64,000 bases of DNA from Cheilinus undulatus (GCF_018320785.1 NC_054867.1:32119855-32183854), one strand, 5' to 3'; shown: positions 44,032 to 58,200, counted from the stretch's first letter. The notes: generated by a model not told the origin, from the letters alone. Numbers and translations are program-made.

Positions 44032-47000
44032 AACACACACACGGACACACACGTACACCAAGTTACATCTAAAATGAAAACCATGAAATCTAAAGGACAT
44101 TGGACGAGGTGTTGCTTCAGAGGACATGGACATTTTGTCCCGTGCTCGTGTTGGAGGGTTCAGTGAATAAACACTTGATCCCTGATAGTGACACAAATTG
44201 GGCGAGCAGGATAAATTGTACAGACAGCAGCTGAGACAACAGATCTTTATGGGATTTACCTTTAGGGGTCAAAGCACAGTGATGGTGACGGATCTTTTTC
44301 AGTAGATGAAAATGAGATAAAATCTCAGTCAGTATCCAGCACAAGGCTCTCTAGGATCTCAGTCACCTCGGCAGGATATTTGCAAACAGTCATCAACAGC
44401 ATCTGGGGTGTCCTAAAAGTGAAAAGAGGACAAGTGGTGGAAACATTTGGAAAACATGCAGGGAATGAGTGCAGTTGTGCTCTCTCACAATGCCCCTGGG
44501 CAAAGTTTGTCTTCTTAGACAGTCTGCAGAAATGTTATTATTCAAATTAATCCATTAGATCATTCATTACTGCTTTTACTGTAAAAACAAATAACACTCC
44601 AGTCATATAAAAGTGTTTTTATATGCTTACCCTTTAAGCAAAATGAAGATATCTATCAGCTACGTAAATGTTGCTTTATGTTGCATAACGTCCAGCGCAC
44701 TGAAGTGAAATGATGTGAGAGTTACAGTGATCTTTGAGAGTTTGCTGCAACAGCGAGAGAGTTTTTATGTACATGTAAGACGGTAAAAATGGTTGATACT
44801 TTGATTTTTTTTTTTAATACTTTTTGATACCACACATTTTTAAACAATACAATCTGCATTATTTTATGGTGAATGGTATTTCAAGCACCAAAGCTTTTAA
44901 AAGAGCTAAAGGTCTCCTTTAAGAGAGAGGGGGTTCTGTCTAAATCATTCACATGCTTTGAAAAGTTTTGAAGATGCAGACGGTATGATGGAGTTTGTCT
45001 TAAACTTTGGTAAGTAAAACCAAGAATTCAGCCCAGTTTAATTGAAATGGCAGTCAAAACTAAAAATCTGAGGCACTCTGATATATTAAAAATTCTTTTT
45101 TGAACAGGGATTTCTATGTATTTCAACTCCAAAGAGTCTTCATCAGCAGCAAACTTCACAAAAACACATTCTAGTTGTGCAACAAATTGTTCATACTAAT
45201 ACACAGTGAGTGTAGTCAGCACAAAACATCAAAATAGGCTTGAAGACATTTAAATAAAATAAATCCAATGCCAGTAAAATGTGCATTTAAACATACTGTT
45301 TGTCAAATACACATCAGAGCTCGGTAGCCATGGCTGTCTCCCTGCAAATGTGAGCATGCATAGACGTAAACATAAGAGCACAGAATATAAAGCAGTCACG
45401 TCCTCAAAAAACAAGAGCTGGAGCACATGTGAAGAGGACTCAGGTCTCTCAAGTATCAAAGTTAACTATCCTGGCATTTTTTCTACCCTTACAAACATGG
45501 CCATTCTATGAAGCAGTCTCAGCATTTAACCTACAAAACTTCAAATAGTGTCAACTTCTTTCTCTGCCTCTAAAATAAAAGTATCCTCTGACCCCTGTTT
45601 GCACTTTTTACACATACAGAAACCTTCATTAATGTTGCAAATGATGACAATCAAGAGAACCACTTGCTTTCCTAACTTTATTCTTATCTTAAATGTTGCA
45701 AGAATAACTTCACAACTTTGGCCAAAAGTCTTTACATCAGTAACACCACAGCCCAGTCCCAGAACAGCTGTGAGGTCCTGCTATTGGAGCAAGTGTTAAC
45801 AACTCAGCTGTTTCATGTGATAACAATCGCCAAATAGTGTGTTTGCCAACATGCTTAACATAGCTAACTAGCTTTTTTCATTGTCTTCAAACAATGTCAA
45901 GATTATAGTGCCAGCCAGGTCTGAGCCCGCCTGCAGCTGTTTGTATTGGGGTGGCTAACAATGAGTGTGATGACACGGGCTGCTGTGGTGAGGAGAGAGG
46001 CAACATTTAGCTGCAGTAACGCTAACAGATCATTATGGTTTTATAAGTCTGGTGCAGCTGCAGGTGTCTTTCTGATTATACAGATGTGTGAGACAGGCTG
46101 TCTGTCAGGTTTTTGAACCTGGACTCTTGTCATCAAATACAGAGATTATCCAAAGCCAAGACCTAGCATTAAATGCTTGGTTTTAATTTAAAGAGCTGTA
46201 TCAGCTCTTTGGGATGTGTTCTAAAGGCAGTTTAAGAAGGAAAAATAAGAAACCTCTCACCCAATTTGTTTTATATCATTTAAACAAGAATTGAAAAGCT
46301 CTGCAAGGATTTCTAGCTAAGAATAAAAATGTATAAAAAAATAATAAAATATATCTGTTTATCATTTGTTTATTGCTATTTTTAATCTTTGGAATCACTG
46401 CAAGGAAAACACAACTTACTCGTGTAAGGCACATATTTTTAACAGAAGAAGAAAATGTGCATCTAAGCACTTATTCAACGTAACAGTTTGACATAGATGA
46501 GGTAAAAGCAGGACTGTTTTTGCTGCATTAGACTGAAAGTTGGTGCTTTCAAAATGAAATTTTAGGAAAGGGATCAGCAGCTAATCAGGATGATGGCCAT
46601 TAGGGATGTAACAAACAAGAGGCAGAGCCAGAAGTCTTTAACTCAAACTTAGGAGGATCCAGGGAAACATTTTCCAGAAATATATGCTTATCAGGTAGTT
46701 ATTTGTTTGTTTGGATCCCTATTGGCTTAAGCTATGCTTGTGCTGTTTGTAAGCCATTTAAGTAGATTAAAAAGGTCACATTTATTCACTATTTAGAAAA
46801 AATATATACTGTTCCCTCTTTAATATAAAGCATAATTTCTTAAAATGTTATAGTTCTCATACTGTCCTCATCCTTCTAAGACCATGATATTTGTTGATAT
46901 TCATAATTTTCACTGAATTTTCTCAAGTATCATAGGGTAGAGATTTAGGATAAGTTATTATAATTTGCACTATTCATTTTAAAACAAGAACATAAAAAGA

Positions 47001-47321
47001 AAAATATTTTCTTCCAGATATAGTTTTTTTTTTATGAAAGCACAGAAATGGTCTATTTTTGTATTCTGAGAAAACATTGGGGGATCAAGCTCTGTAACCC
47101 CCCCCCCCCATGCTCCACCTATGACACAAACAGATCACAATCGGTATCATGATTTGACATCCGTTACAATACTAGGTTCAAAATATAATCTTACTCCATT
47201 TTTCGAGGGTTTTTTATTTCAACAAAAACATGAAATCAAAGTCACTTTATGAATGAATATAAGACTACTTTATTTAAAACGCATATTATCCCTTTTTCGT
47301 ACTTTTCTTTATGAATAGCAC

Positions 47322-48045
47322 TCACTGATCACTTTATTAGGTATACCTGTTTGACTCCTCATTAATGCCTGTCACATGGTTGAAGCAACTGATGCATTTA
47401 GGCATGCAGAGATTAAGACAATAAAAGTTCAAACTGAGCATGAGAATGTAAAACAAAGGTGATTTAAGTGACTTTCAACCATGATGGCTGTTGGTACTTT
47501 ATTCAAATATAGCAGCAGAAATTGAGACTCGTCAGGCCAGGCACTGTTTTCCAATCTTCTATGGTCAAGTTCTGGTAATCCCAGGTGAATTATAGCCTCA
47601 GTTTTCTGATTCAAGGTTGGACTTGTTGTGCGTTCAGAGATGCTGTTTAGTATACTTTGGTTGTGACAAGTGGTTATTTGAGTTGTTGCCTTCATATCAG
47701 CTTGATCCAGTCTGGCCTCTGCCATAAACATGGCATTTTGGGCCCAGAGAACTGCTGCACACTGGATATTTTGTCTTTTTCAGACCATTCTCCATAAACT
47801 CTAGAGATGGTTGTGTATGAAAATCTCATTAGGTCAGCAATTTCTGACATACAGAAGACTGGCCCGTCTGACACCAACAACCACGGCACATCCAAAATCA
47901 CTGAAATCCCCCATCTTCCCCATTCCGGTGCTTGGCTTGTGATGTCTACATGCCTAAATGCTTTGGTTGCTTGCATATAATTGGTTGATTAGGTATTTGC
48001 ATTAATGAGCAGTTGAACAGGTTCACCTAATAAAGTGTGCTGTGA
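47322..48045 (-). mobile_element. Deleted Tc1-like element
   Basis: Ends are inverted copies around CACTTTATTAGGTATACCTG and CAGGTTCACCTAATAAAGTG. On the minus strand, pieces of a Tc1 transposase remain: a DNA-binding part with MSEIADLMRFSYTTISRVYG, and further on LDHRRLENSAWPDESQFLL, the start of the catalytic part. Frameshifted and internally deleted, so inactive. Confidence 0.85.
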
Positions 48046-49158
48046 TTGTCATTGAAACTTTGTGTGTGTAGGTTGTTTAGTTGCTAATAAACAACGAGTT
48101 CTTAAATAAAGTGACACTAATTAATGTTACTGCTTCAGCTGTAGCAAAATGTATATTTTTGTGAAATCAATATCAATTTTCCTTATCATGTGTATATAAA
48201 TGTATCAATTCTAAGTAGTATTGTGAGGTATCATTACGTCACTAATGGCCAGCAAGTAGACATCAAGGGTTATGTATTATAAAACCAAAATACTTAAACC
48301 CAGCTGGAAAGTACTCAAAAAAAGAAGAAATGACAGTACTAGAATGCTACCATTCAAACTAGACAGCATGTAGCCTCATATATTCCCATAACAGTGTGCT
48401 GCCTTTGAGTAGAAGAGTAGCATCAATTTCAAGGTTTCTACCTGCCTCATCACAAACACTGAGAGAGATTACATGACTGTAATGACGCAGCAGCATCAGC
48501 ACACTGTGAGCTTGCTCAAGCCCACACTCTTCCTGCGCATACATGGAAGAAGAAGACTCATGTCCAGATACTCGTCACACAATTAACGGTGAAAATACTT
48601 GAGTGAGGCTCAGCCGTGCTGCACATTTAATAAAATATGTGGATGTTATTTATAGGTTGTCAAAGAGGGATAAACAAATAGCCTGGAACATACTGTACTT
48701 TAGTGAGTGCAGCATGTGTTACAAAATAATATGAGTGAAGTAAGCAGCAGGCTGTTGTCTTTATATTTATAGCAGTGTAATTGCTCTATCTGTGTGAGGA
48801 TCAGACAAGTTGTAGTACAGTTGAGTGATAAAACAACTGCAGGCTAGAGCGATGTTCCTCGTACAGCTGGGATCAATGTTAATGTGGTTTTTGCTGTAAA
48901 ACTGCAGATATATTCCCTTGATGTGCTCCCATATGGCCAAAAGTTACATAATATGGAGGAAAAAGTCATGTTTATGGATGGATTATGAAGATCTTGTACT
49001 ATTCTGCCAAAGACAGTCATTCTGCTGCTCAAATTGGATGTTCAGAATTTCTGTCCTTGCATGTTAGTCCTACGGTGAGAACACGAGACGTGAACATGAC
49101 ATTTAAGTTGCTTAGATTACTAACATTTCAGCGTCTGTCTTCATGATTTGTTTTACAG

Positions 49159-49291
49159 TGTTAGTGTGTAATGCCCACACACAGAAATGACCACTGATCA
49201 GGATTTACCTATGGACGGCCAGTCGGCCACAGCTGTGTTTGCTTCAAAGGGCATTGATGTAACAGCTAACAAAGACCAAGGAGTTATCAAG
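49159..49291 (+). CDS. fkbp5: fkbp5 exon 2 with start codon
   Basis: Acceptor gttttacag, 28 bases of 5'UTR, ATG at 49187 (G at -3), then [19 protein letters not shown] and the lead-in to FK1; donor ATCAAG|gtactt. Confidence 0.9.
49171..49197 (+). other. uORF overlapping the fkbp5 start codon
   Basis: ATG at 49171 opens MPTHRNDH and stops at 49195-49197, overlapping the main ATG (49187) in another frame. It is inside the same exon, so every transcript that uses this exon carries it. Confidence 0.6.
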
Positions 49292-52200
49292 GTACTTGTT
49301 GTTGTTACCTTTTTTATATCACTCTAGTCATTCAGGTTTGACTCATTGTTCAATCATACGGCATGGCTGTTATTTTCTGTCCCCTTTTCTCCCAGCTTCT
49401 ATCTACTTTTTATTTCCTGACTTAAAGGTTTCTCAGTCTCACTGGAAGCTTGTGTTTGTGTGCAGATTGTAAAGCGTCCAGGGCTGGATGGAGCTCAGCC
49501 GATGATCGGGGACAGAGTGACTGTTCACTACACTGGGAAACTTCTAAATGGGAAGAAGTTTGATTGCAGTCGAGATCGTAAAGAACCCTTTTGCTTCAAT
49601 GTGGGCAAAGGTGGGTGTACATTTCTGCACAATCCATTGGTATTAGCTAAAATAACTTAGATAAATAGGCTAATTCACAATGGAAAGAAACACTTAACAG
49701 TTTTTGATTACCTTTTAAAGACAAAAGTCAGAACTTGTGAAATAGTCTGACCCTGGTGTGACGGCATTGCCTCTGAGAGCAACGGCCAATTTATAAGGGC
49801 TTCCAGTGTAGCAAGGAATATTCTGTAGATAATGTCTTAAACATTTAAAAGAAGTATACCAAAAGAGCAGAAAAAAAGCTGCACTGTAAACCCCAGTAAG
49901 TTAATAGAAGTCAATATATAACAGGAAACTGGTTACCAAATTTTTTTAAGTAATATTGAAAAAATAGTATTTGTTAAGTAGCAGGTACTTAACTATTTAA
50001 AGTTATATTAACTCAATTTTACCTGTACATTTATGTTACATTAACTCAACTTTTTTTACGGGAATCTTTCCTGCACTTGGAAATTCGGTTTATCACATGT
50101 TATAGCATTTTTCTTAAAGCTGTATGTTCCTTGTCCGCTGCATTTTTCTCAAATTTATTTCACAAACTTCATTTGAACATTCACACCAACTACAGTAGTC
50201 TATTGTCAATAACCACCATTAAAAATGATTAATAGGTGCACACTCAACCAGGGTGTGCTTTGCCATGATGTTCATCAGCATGGGTGTAGCACAAGGGGGA
50301 AAAAGGGTACTGATTACCTGGGCCCACACTATAGGGAAGGACCCTTGAGAAGACTGCAATCAAAAGTGTCTTTTTATTAATTATTGAATCAAAAGTGACT
50401 AAATGAATCAGTCAACAGGCTGAAATTTGTGTCAAATAGAATAATATAAAATACCGGGGAGGCCCCTGCTCCTCCCTTAAAAATGTCCAAATGGTTTAGT
50501 CCAGCGCTGTGAAATTATGCATGTAAATTTAATTGAACCATAGTTAAAATACTGCTCATAAATTTGGAAATTATGGTTCAAAATACATTGAAATGCACTG
50601 ATATTTTAAAAATGATGCAACATTTCTTGCTTGGCTAGTCGGTTAAGGGGGGCCCAAAGTCCCTAGCTACACCCCTGTTTATCAGTGCTGCTGAATTTGC
50701 ACCTATTTGTCTAACTGACTGGGAAACTTCACTCATGGTGCAACAGTGCCTAATACTCAAAGGCATTCTGGGAAACTGCAGATTAAGAATTGGTTGTCAG
50801 ACAATTTGAGTACACTGACAAAAAAATAGAGACTGACAGCTGTTTACTGAAATAACATTTTTTCAACTCAGAAAAATAGAGCTGAAATAGCTGTTTTGGA
50901 TTTGGAAGCTAAAACAACAATTTAATTTTGATATTGTCCTTTAACTGTTCGGTCTTCCAGAGTACCAGAAATTATCTCTACCAGACAGCAGTACTGGAAT
51001 TATAATGATACAAGTTTTAAAAAGACAGTCTATCAGTCAGTCTTCATTTGTTTAGCTGCAGTTAATAATCAGTTATCTCAAGACACTTTACACTTTAAAA
51101 AGGGATGATTTATTTTTAACTTGAAGTTTTCAAGCTTGCAAAAGCAAGTCAAGTGAAATATGAGCAAGTTAAAGGGATACACCCTACAATAGATTTGATA
51201 AAAACATAAACATAATATAATATTAGCTCTTGTTAAAAAATCAGTGGTGTTAGCTTAAAATTAAAAATGAGCTATTTCAGCTCTGTTTTTCTGAGGTGAG
51301 AGAACAAATTTTTAGTTTAACAGCACTACATCACTCAATATTTTTTTTATTGTACTCAAATTATTTCAAATCAATCACTTAATCTGCATAGTTTCCCCAG
51401 AATGCCTTAGGGCATTAGACACACCATGAGTGAAGTCATCCTCTCAGTTAGACATGACTGATGGGGCCAACTTAAACATAGCATAAATGATGTACTGAAG
51501 TCTGTAGAAGAATTTCTGTGTCAAAGTGCACCTTTCAACATTGGTTACTTCTAGTCAATCACAGTAGGTTACTGCAAGTGGCACGATTGTTCTGAATTTA
51601 AATATGTTCAGACATAACTGCAGGACAAAGAAATGTGTAAATTACATATTGTCATATGAGTCATCAAAAATGCATTTCCACCACTTAAAAACTTTAATGA
51701 AAACAGTTACAACAATTACTTACAGTATTTTCAACTTGTTTGGTTTTACAGTGTCTACCTAACCTTGCAAAGCAGATAAATATGCCCGTTTCCTTGTTTC
51801 TCACTGGCGAATCCATCTCGAAAAGCTCCCATCTGAACCGTCTGGGCCCAGTTAGAAAGTAACAGGACCAATCAGTGACGAGGGGCAGTACTTTCAGGCT
51901 TGGCAGAGTCGTGACGTAAGCAAGCAGTGAGAGGAGGCCGGTGCAATGATGGTGGAAGACATTAGCGTGGATGCTGCTAAAGCGCCAGTTTTATCAGAAC
52001 TTGATGACATTTCTTTGTTAAATGAAGAACAAAGAACAGCAGTGAGTTGTTTTCTTTTCAAAAACGGCAAAAGTCGAGTACTTACATGTCTATAGTCGCC
52101 ATGTTTCACGTTATTCCTCAGTAGCTGCGCATGCACAGCTTGATAGCAGCTACATCACGTGTTTTGTTGCTCTGATTGGCCCATAGAGATGTGACAGACA

Positions 52201-55200
52201 TTTCCTATTTAAGCTTTCCCAGATGGATGTCTGGTGGAGGGAAGCTAGACTAAAAAAGGTTTTTTTTTTTTAATGTATATGCAAAGTTTAGTCTTAGCTT
52301 ACCCTCTCAAGTTTTTAAGGCAGCCTAAAACAAACCTTTTAAGTTAAAACAACTGGAACTACTACTTTATTTTTTATAGTGTACAAAGAAGAAGTTAGAA
52401 TGGCACGGACAACTTCCTTTTACAAGGCAGAAAGCTTAAAGAGAACCAGATTTGTGTTGAACAGCCATCTGCTGAATCTGTGTTAGGTGTGTAATGTAGG
52501 CTACATGGCCATAAGTCCATCTTAAACGTATTTTCATCTGAATCATTGTAGAATTAGTAGTAATAATCAGGATTAATAACAGAGTAAACATCCAAATTTC
52601 AGCATATAAGATGATAATGAGAGGACCAATATTGGTTATTCCTGCTGTTTAAGAGCTTTCGGACACATTATTACAATAATAGCAGGTAAAAGGCTGGTGT
52701 TGTCAGTTGAAGCACTTGCAGACATGTGAGTCCACAGCAGCAGGATGTCGATGTCCATCATAATGGTGACAGTGTGTGCGGTATTTGCAGGAACAACCAT
52801 GTAGACACAAGGTGTAACCAGAGTTAAAATCTGAGGCTAAGAGTTTCATCCTGCTCATAGTTTAAACATGATAAAACTCTGAGTTTAGCCATAGTCTTAC
52901 TTGCATGCATATGACTATTTTTTATCGATTAATATTAAGCTAAATCATTTTCAGAAGTCTCATGATGGGTTTAGGGTCATCTTTCTGGTTCACAGTTAAT
53001 ATTCCACCCCTGAGTAACTTGTTCCTCTTCCATAGAGTCTTCATTTATCAGCTGAGTCTCTTTAGAGTTAAAAGAATTAGATGAGAAGATTGAGACCTTG
53101 TTCATGTCTATTAAATACGCAGCAGTATCCAACAGGCAGCTAGCTTAAAGATAAAAAAAAGCTAAACTTGAGCATTTCCAGCACTAAATATTTGCCTCTT
53201 TCCATTTGGATTTTGAATTCCTTGGCAGAATAGAGTCTGAGAATTGGATGAGAAGTTTGAACCCTGGCTTGTTGAAGTAAAACCTATCAGACATTAGCTT
53301 TAAGATGCTAAAAAACACTAGCTGGCTAAAGCTGTAACTCTGCTCTGGCTAGAAAATCTCAAGCGCCAAATACTTTCCCCCTCGTCTACAGATTTATTCA
53401 CAAGCAGAATCTGTTAAATGAGATGAAGACTCAAATGAAAGTCTGACACTTTGCTCATGTCCTTCAGATATAGAGCATTATCCAGAGGGCAGTTAGTGTT
53501 AACATAGAAAGAAAACAGCTTGCCTAGCTGTGCTCAACATAAACAAAACCCTCCAGCCAGCACCTCGAAAGCTGCCAAATAATAATGTTCTATCTTGTTT
53601 GTTTTATCTGTACAAAAACCAAAGAGTAAAAACAACAACTTGGAGATTTACAGGGGGGGATTATGTGTTAATGTTCCTGACTATTCTTGCCTGGGAGCAA
53701 TAAGTTCCTGGAGCCAAGAAGAGGGCCGGAAAATAAAACTCTCCCCCTTGTTAAACCGCATGAGGTTGTACATGTTGTTTTTTCTACAAAGTACACAAAT
53801 TCTTTTTAGCATATTTGTAAATCAAGTGCTGTACAGAGGACTTTATTACCTTTCAAAAGAGACAGGCTATTTCTTTCCCTTTGTGGTTTTTTATTCCAGC
53901 CATTTCCTACTTTAGCTTCATTTTTGAAACGTTAGTAATTTAAGTGCTTTTAGCAAAATCATGCCAAGAATGTGATGAAAAGAAGTATTTTAAAAAGTCA
54001 CAAACAGTCATTTCAAATGATCATAAATATATTCAGTTTTTTCAAATTTCACTGGTCCTCATTCACCAATATCTTTCTAAAAGAAACCTACATGGAATTC
54101 ATGACACATTCTTCAGAGGAGTGAAGCAAGATCAGACAAATTCATCTTGTTGGATAGATATTTGTAGCACGCATATGTATATTGAACAAAAATACTCACT
54201 AGATATCTGCATTTTGAGGACATTTGAACTTCTAAACTCACCAGGAGGCCGCCATGTGGTCCGCACTGGTATCTGGCCACAGCGCTCCTTACTATTTCTA
54301 TGCTGTCAGACTGGCAGCTTGTTTTGCTGCTTGCAGATGCTGCGCGTGTCTGCTCCGGCAGGCACCGTTGAAGCTTGAGTGTGCTACCTGTTGGCCGCAT
54401 ATCCCTGCTTTCATTCTTGCTTCCATTCTTCATAACTTTTAGCAATAATCTCCAAACAAGTGACTTGATTCAGTGAAATAGTGGAAGCATGCTTAGAGCT
54501 TTCCAAAACAAAAGTATCCTGGACAAATAAAGGGAGTTTCTCCAAAGAAATGCCAAAGCTGGCTTTTATTTTGAAAAACACAAACTGGAATTTTACTTGT
54601 GCTATGTTTTTCTTTCCTGAGACATATTGTATGGTGTTGAAAAAGAAAGCTTCACAAATGGAAGTTTAGAGAACAACTTTTCTAACAGACGCATTTCAGC
54701 TCATGGCCTTCATCAGGGTCTTAAGAGACATACATATGTGCTACAACAGGGTAGATATGGCTCTCTAATATTTCCTGTCTATTTTGGCTGCTTGCTGCTT
54801 GTGGGGCACTGGAAAAATAGGCGAGATGTCAATTCTCTAAATTCTCTGCAAGTGAGACGTACGTATCAGGCATGTGAGTTACTACTGTCACGCTGCACAG
54901 CATAGAAATAGTATGGGCGGAGGAGCTCTGTGGCCATATGACATCACACTAAATAAATCAGGAAAACAACTGCAATACTTTGATAGTTCCAAAGTGGATG
55001 TAGACTTACTTCAAATGACAAAAGAGGAAGACTTGATTGCATTTTAAGCACCATTAGTGGATATCAAATATGCTACAAACACAATAATTGGATGAAATCA
55101 CTGGTACAGATGGTGCTTTCATCAGAAATGACATGCACAATGCTGTCTTAAGAAAACAATGTAGTCCAGATGAGTTAAATGTTTTTGTCTTATTTTAAAA

Positions 55201-58200
55201 GTGAGTGTGATTGATTAAAATGGACTTTTATTGGTGAAACATCATCATTTGAACACTTCAAATGCTTTTATATTAACTTTTATTGATTTAAATAAGTGCC
55301 ATGAGATTAAAAAAACCTCTTGAACATGTGTTGAATTTATTTCCAAATTTTAGAAATGTGGAGCTGAGATCAAATCAAACACTGCATGTTTAAATTAATG
55401 CTTTCCTATATTTAGGCCATGTAGTTGTGCATATTATTTGATTAAACAACAGTGTTAAAGTAATGAAAATGCTGTAACATATAGTTAAAAATTCGTAATT
55501 TTTCATTTTTAATTGCTGATTAGTGCAAAATAAAGCATTTTACTCTGTCATATCAGCACTTAAATCATTGTAAGAGTGCTCTTCTTAGCTAAGAACAAAT
55601 CACAGATGAAAAAAAAACTTTGTTGAATGTCAGAATCTTCCTAAAAACTGCTACCACTTCTAACTGTTTTTTTGTATGCTTTTGTGCTCACAGGACAGGT
55701 CCTGAAGGCCTGGGATGTCGGTGTGTTATCCATGCAGAGAGGAGAGGTCTGCACACTGCTGTGTAAGCCTGAATATGCTTACGGAGTGGCCGGTAATCCT
55801 GACAAGATTCCTCCCAACTCTCCCGTAGTGTTTGAGGTAGGCGTGCCCCGCCTGTGCTATCATTTGTGCTGCTTCACACCATGGGACCCTAATAGTTTAA
55901 GAGCAAGTGTCAGTCCCAGCAGGCGAGGGTCTCTGGTCGTAAAATGAACTGGTTTGTCTATTTTAATCCCTCTCAGTCAAGCGGCCAGAATATTCAGCCG
56001 GCTCTCTGTTAACAGCCTCTTTTGAGCTCAGCAGGGATGCAGCTCAGGGATTCTCTGTCCCCTATAATCAATGATGATCATTATTCTGTTCAGGAAGAAA
56101 TTCAATGAGATTTAGCCAACTGCCCTGCTTTACAATTATCACCCCATGAGCACATACTTAGTTGTTAAAATTTGCATTTTTTTCCTTTTTTTCTGTCCAT
56201 GCACCATCTGTGTTACTGAACTAAAGAGTTTGAAGCATAAATATAATACCTGATTTTTTACTTCTTTAAACAGCGATATGAAACTTGACATCCTTATTGC
56301 ATTAATAAGCAGCAAAAGGCTTTGACACAGTGTGTTCTAGCAGTAAGTATTCCTGTTTATTGTTGTATTCACCAGCAACTGTGACTAAGCTAATATAACT
56401 AAACTGTAGAATAAAGTAGATTATTAAAGCTCCTGTGAGAAGTTTTAGTCTGTTATGAAAGTGGCTGAAATTATTACAAGCAGACAAGAACATAAAAGAT
56501 GGGAGTGTTTATTTGTTTAAACTAATTTCTAATGTCTATAACAACTGCTGCAGGGTTGTCAGACTAACTGATTACCTTCAGGTTTCAAAAATAGTCTTTA
56601 TTTACTTTCCCAGAGTGAAGACTCGCAGTGAGCAATACATTTGACTGTTAAAGTAAAGTAAGGGAAGATTTCTCTCTGTCTTGTTTTTTTTTTTTTTTTT
56701 CTTTTTTTTTGCTAAAAGGACAGAATCAACACTAAGTGGTAAACTTCAGTGGTAAAATGCACCTTTTTACAGAAGATAAATAGTGAGTTCTTAGTCAGGG
56801 AATGACTGAGCCAATCAGCATCATTCAGAGAAAGCAAGGCGGTGTACTAGGGTATGGGTTAATTGTACTGCAAGCCCAGGAATGATGGCCAGTGAAGGGC
56901 CCAGCTTGAATGTAGCTATAGCGGTAGTTTTCTCAGAAATGGACAGTCACTTTTAATTAAAAGAAAAGTAAAGAACCACACTGAAGGCTTTTCTTGGGGG
57001 AACTAATAATTAACAACAATTATGGCTGCCTGTTGAGCTTGCATAAATTAGTTTACTCCCCAGGCCAGTGCATGCCTACTATGTCATGTGCTCTGTTGCT
57101 CTGATTGGCCCATAATGGATGTGACAAACAGGATGTTCATCCAGTCATCCTCCACGATTTATTTTAAAGGTTCTGCCATTTCCACACTCAACCACCAACG
57201 ATGTATAATAAATGGACATACAAACATATCAATTTCTCCATCTACATATATAATAGGGAGCATGGCTGCTGTGACTGTAAGCAAGAACGGTGTCAAGAGG
57301 CTTAAGACCCACCTCAGGTCCAACTATTTGCCTTCTTTCTAGGTTGATCTAAAGCAGAGTTAATTTTGGCAGCTATTTTGAATTCAGCCTTAGTCTTCAG
57401 ACTAAAGGTCTTTTAGTTGTAGTCACATTTAGTCATTTTTACCATCAAAAGTTTAGTTTTAGTTGGTTAATATAAAGTCCTATATTTAATTATTTGAGTT
57501 TCATTAAAACAATGATTTACTTTGAACCATACTGTAAACTTAATGTAAATAAAACACTCATATTAATGCACTTATCTGCTAAAATATACTGAAGAAAATA
57601 CAGGCATACCTTGAATGCTCTTTACCCAATCTCTCCACGTGTTTTTACCCGTTATAACAGTGTTTTCCAACCTTGCAAAGCAGATGGGTCCCCCCCTTGC
57701 TGTGTTTCTTACTGGCAAATCCGTCTTGCAAAGCTCCCGCCTGAACCGTTTGGGTCCGGTTAGAAAGGCACCTTAATCAGCGCATGTAATGGAGGGATGT
57801 ACTAGTGGATGTCACTCTAGTGAAGTGGTTCTCACACTGCTGTGCCTTGAAGCAAGTCCAGGTGTGGTGTGGAAAGCTGTGGAAACATGCATTATTTCAA
57901 CAACAATACAACAGTTAAAAATGCTGTAGCTCGTGTTAAAAAAGGCTGTTTTGCATGGATACGATCTTAGATGTACCTCGGACTAAAAAGTTTGCAGACT
58001 ACTGCTCTAGTACACTCTTATATGTTTTTTAAATGGTCAGAAAATTTACTTGGGCGGCTGTAGGAATATTTTCACCCAAGTTTTGTCTTTGTGTGGGGAA
58101 CACTAAGCACATTATGGATTTTGTCCAATACCCCAGCACTAATATTTAAGCATTGTTTTTATTTCCTTGACAAAAACTAAATTTTCGTCCCCGTCAAAGT

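Larger units (their letters stand above)
42534..49158 (+). other. fkbp5 intron 1
   Basis: Holds the GRE-like site at 44017, a CTGATGA...GAAA motif at 45118-45147, the Tc1 remnant at 47322-48045, a C run at 47099-47109 and a short CA run at 44033. Otherwise AT-rich. Confidence 0.55.
49611..55693 (+). other. fkbp5 intron 3 region
   Basis: Carries the CACTGTAAA-ended element (49882-51753), a TAACCTT-ended transposon copy (51760-52235) directly after it, and a CTGATGA...GAAA motif at 54688-54720. The rest is AT-rich; a GC-richer patch at 54240-54400 has no identified function. Confidence 0.55.

Noticed and set aside
54113-54445. 110-codon minus-strand frame in a GC-richer patch of an fkbp5 intron
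   Set aside because: No domain or splice-site support in either direction; possibly an old transposon piece.
56324-56338. GACACAGTGTGTTCT as a further steroid response element in fkbp5
   Set aside because: One half-site is perfect but the other differs at two key bases; too weak to call without binding data.
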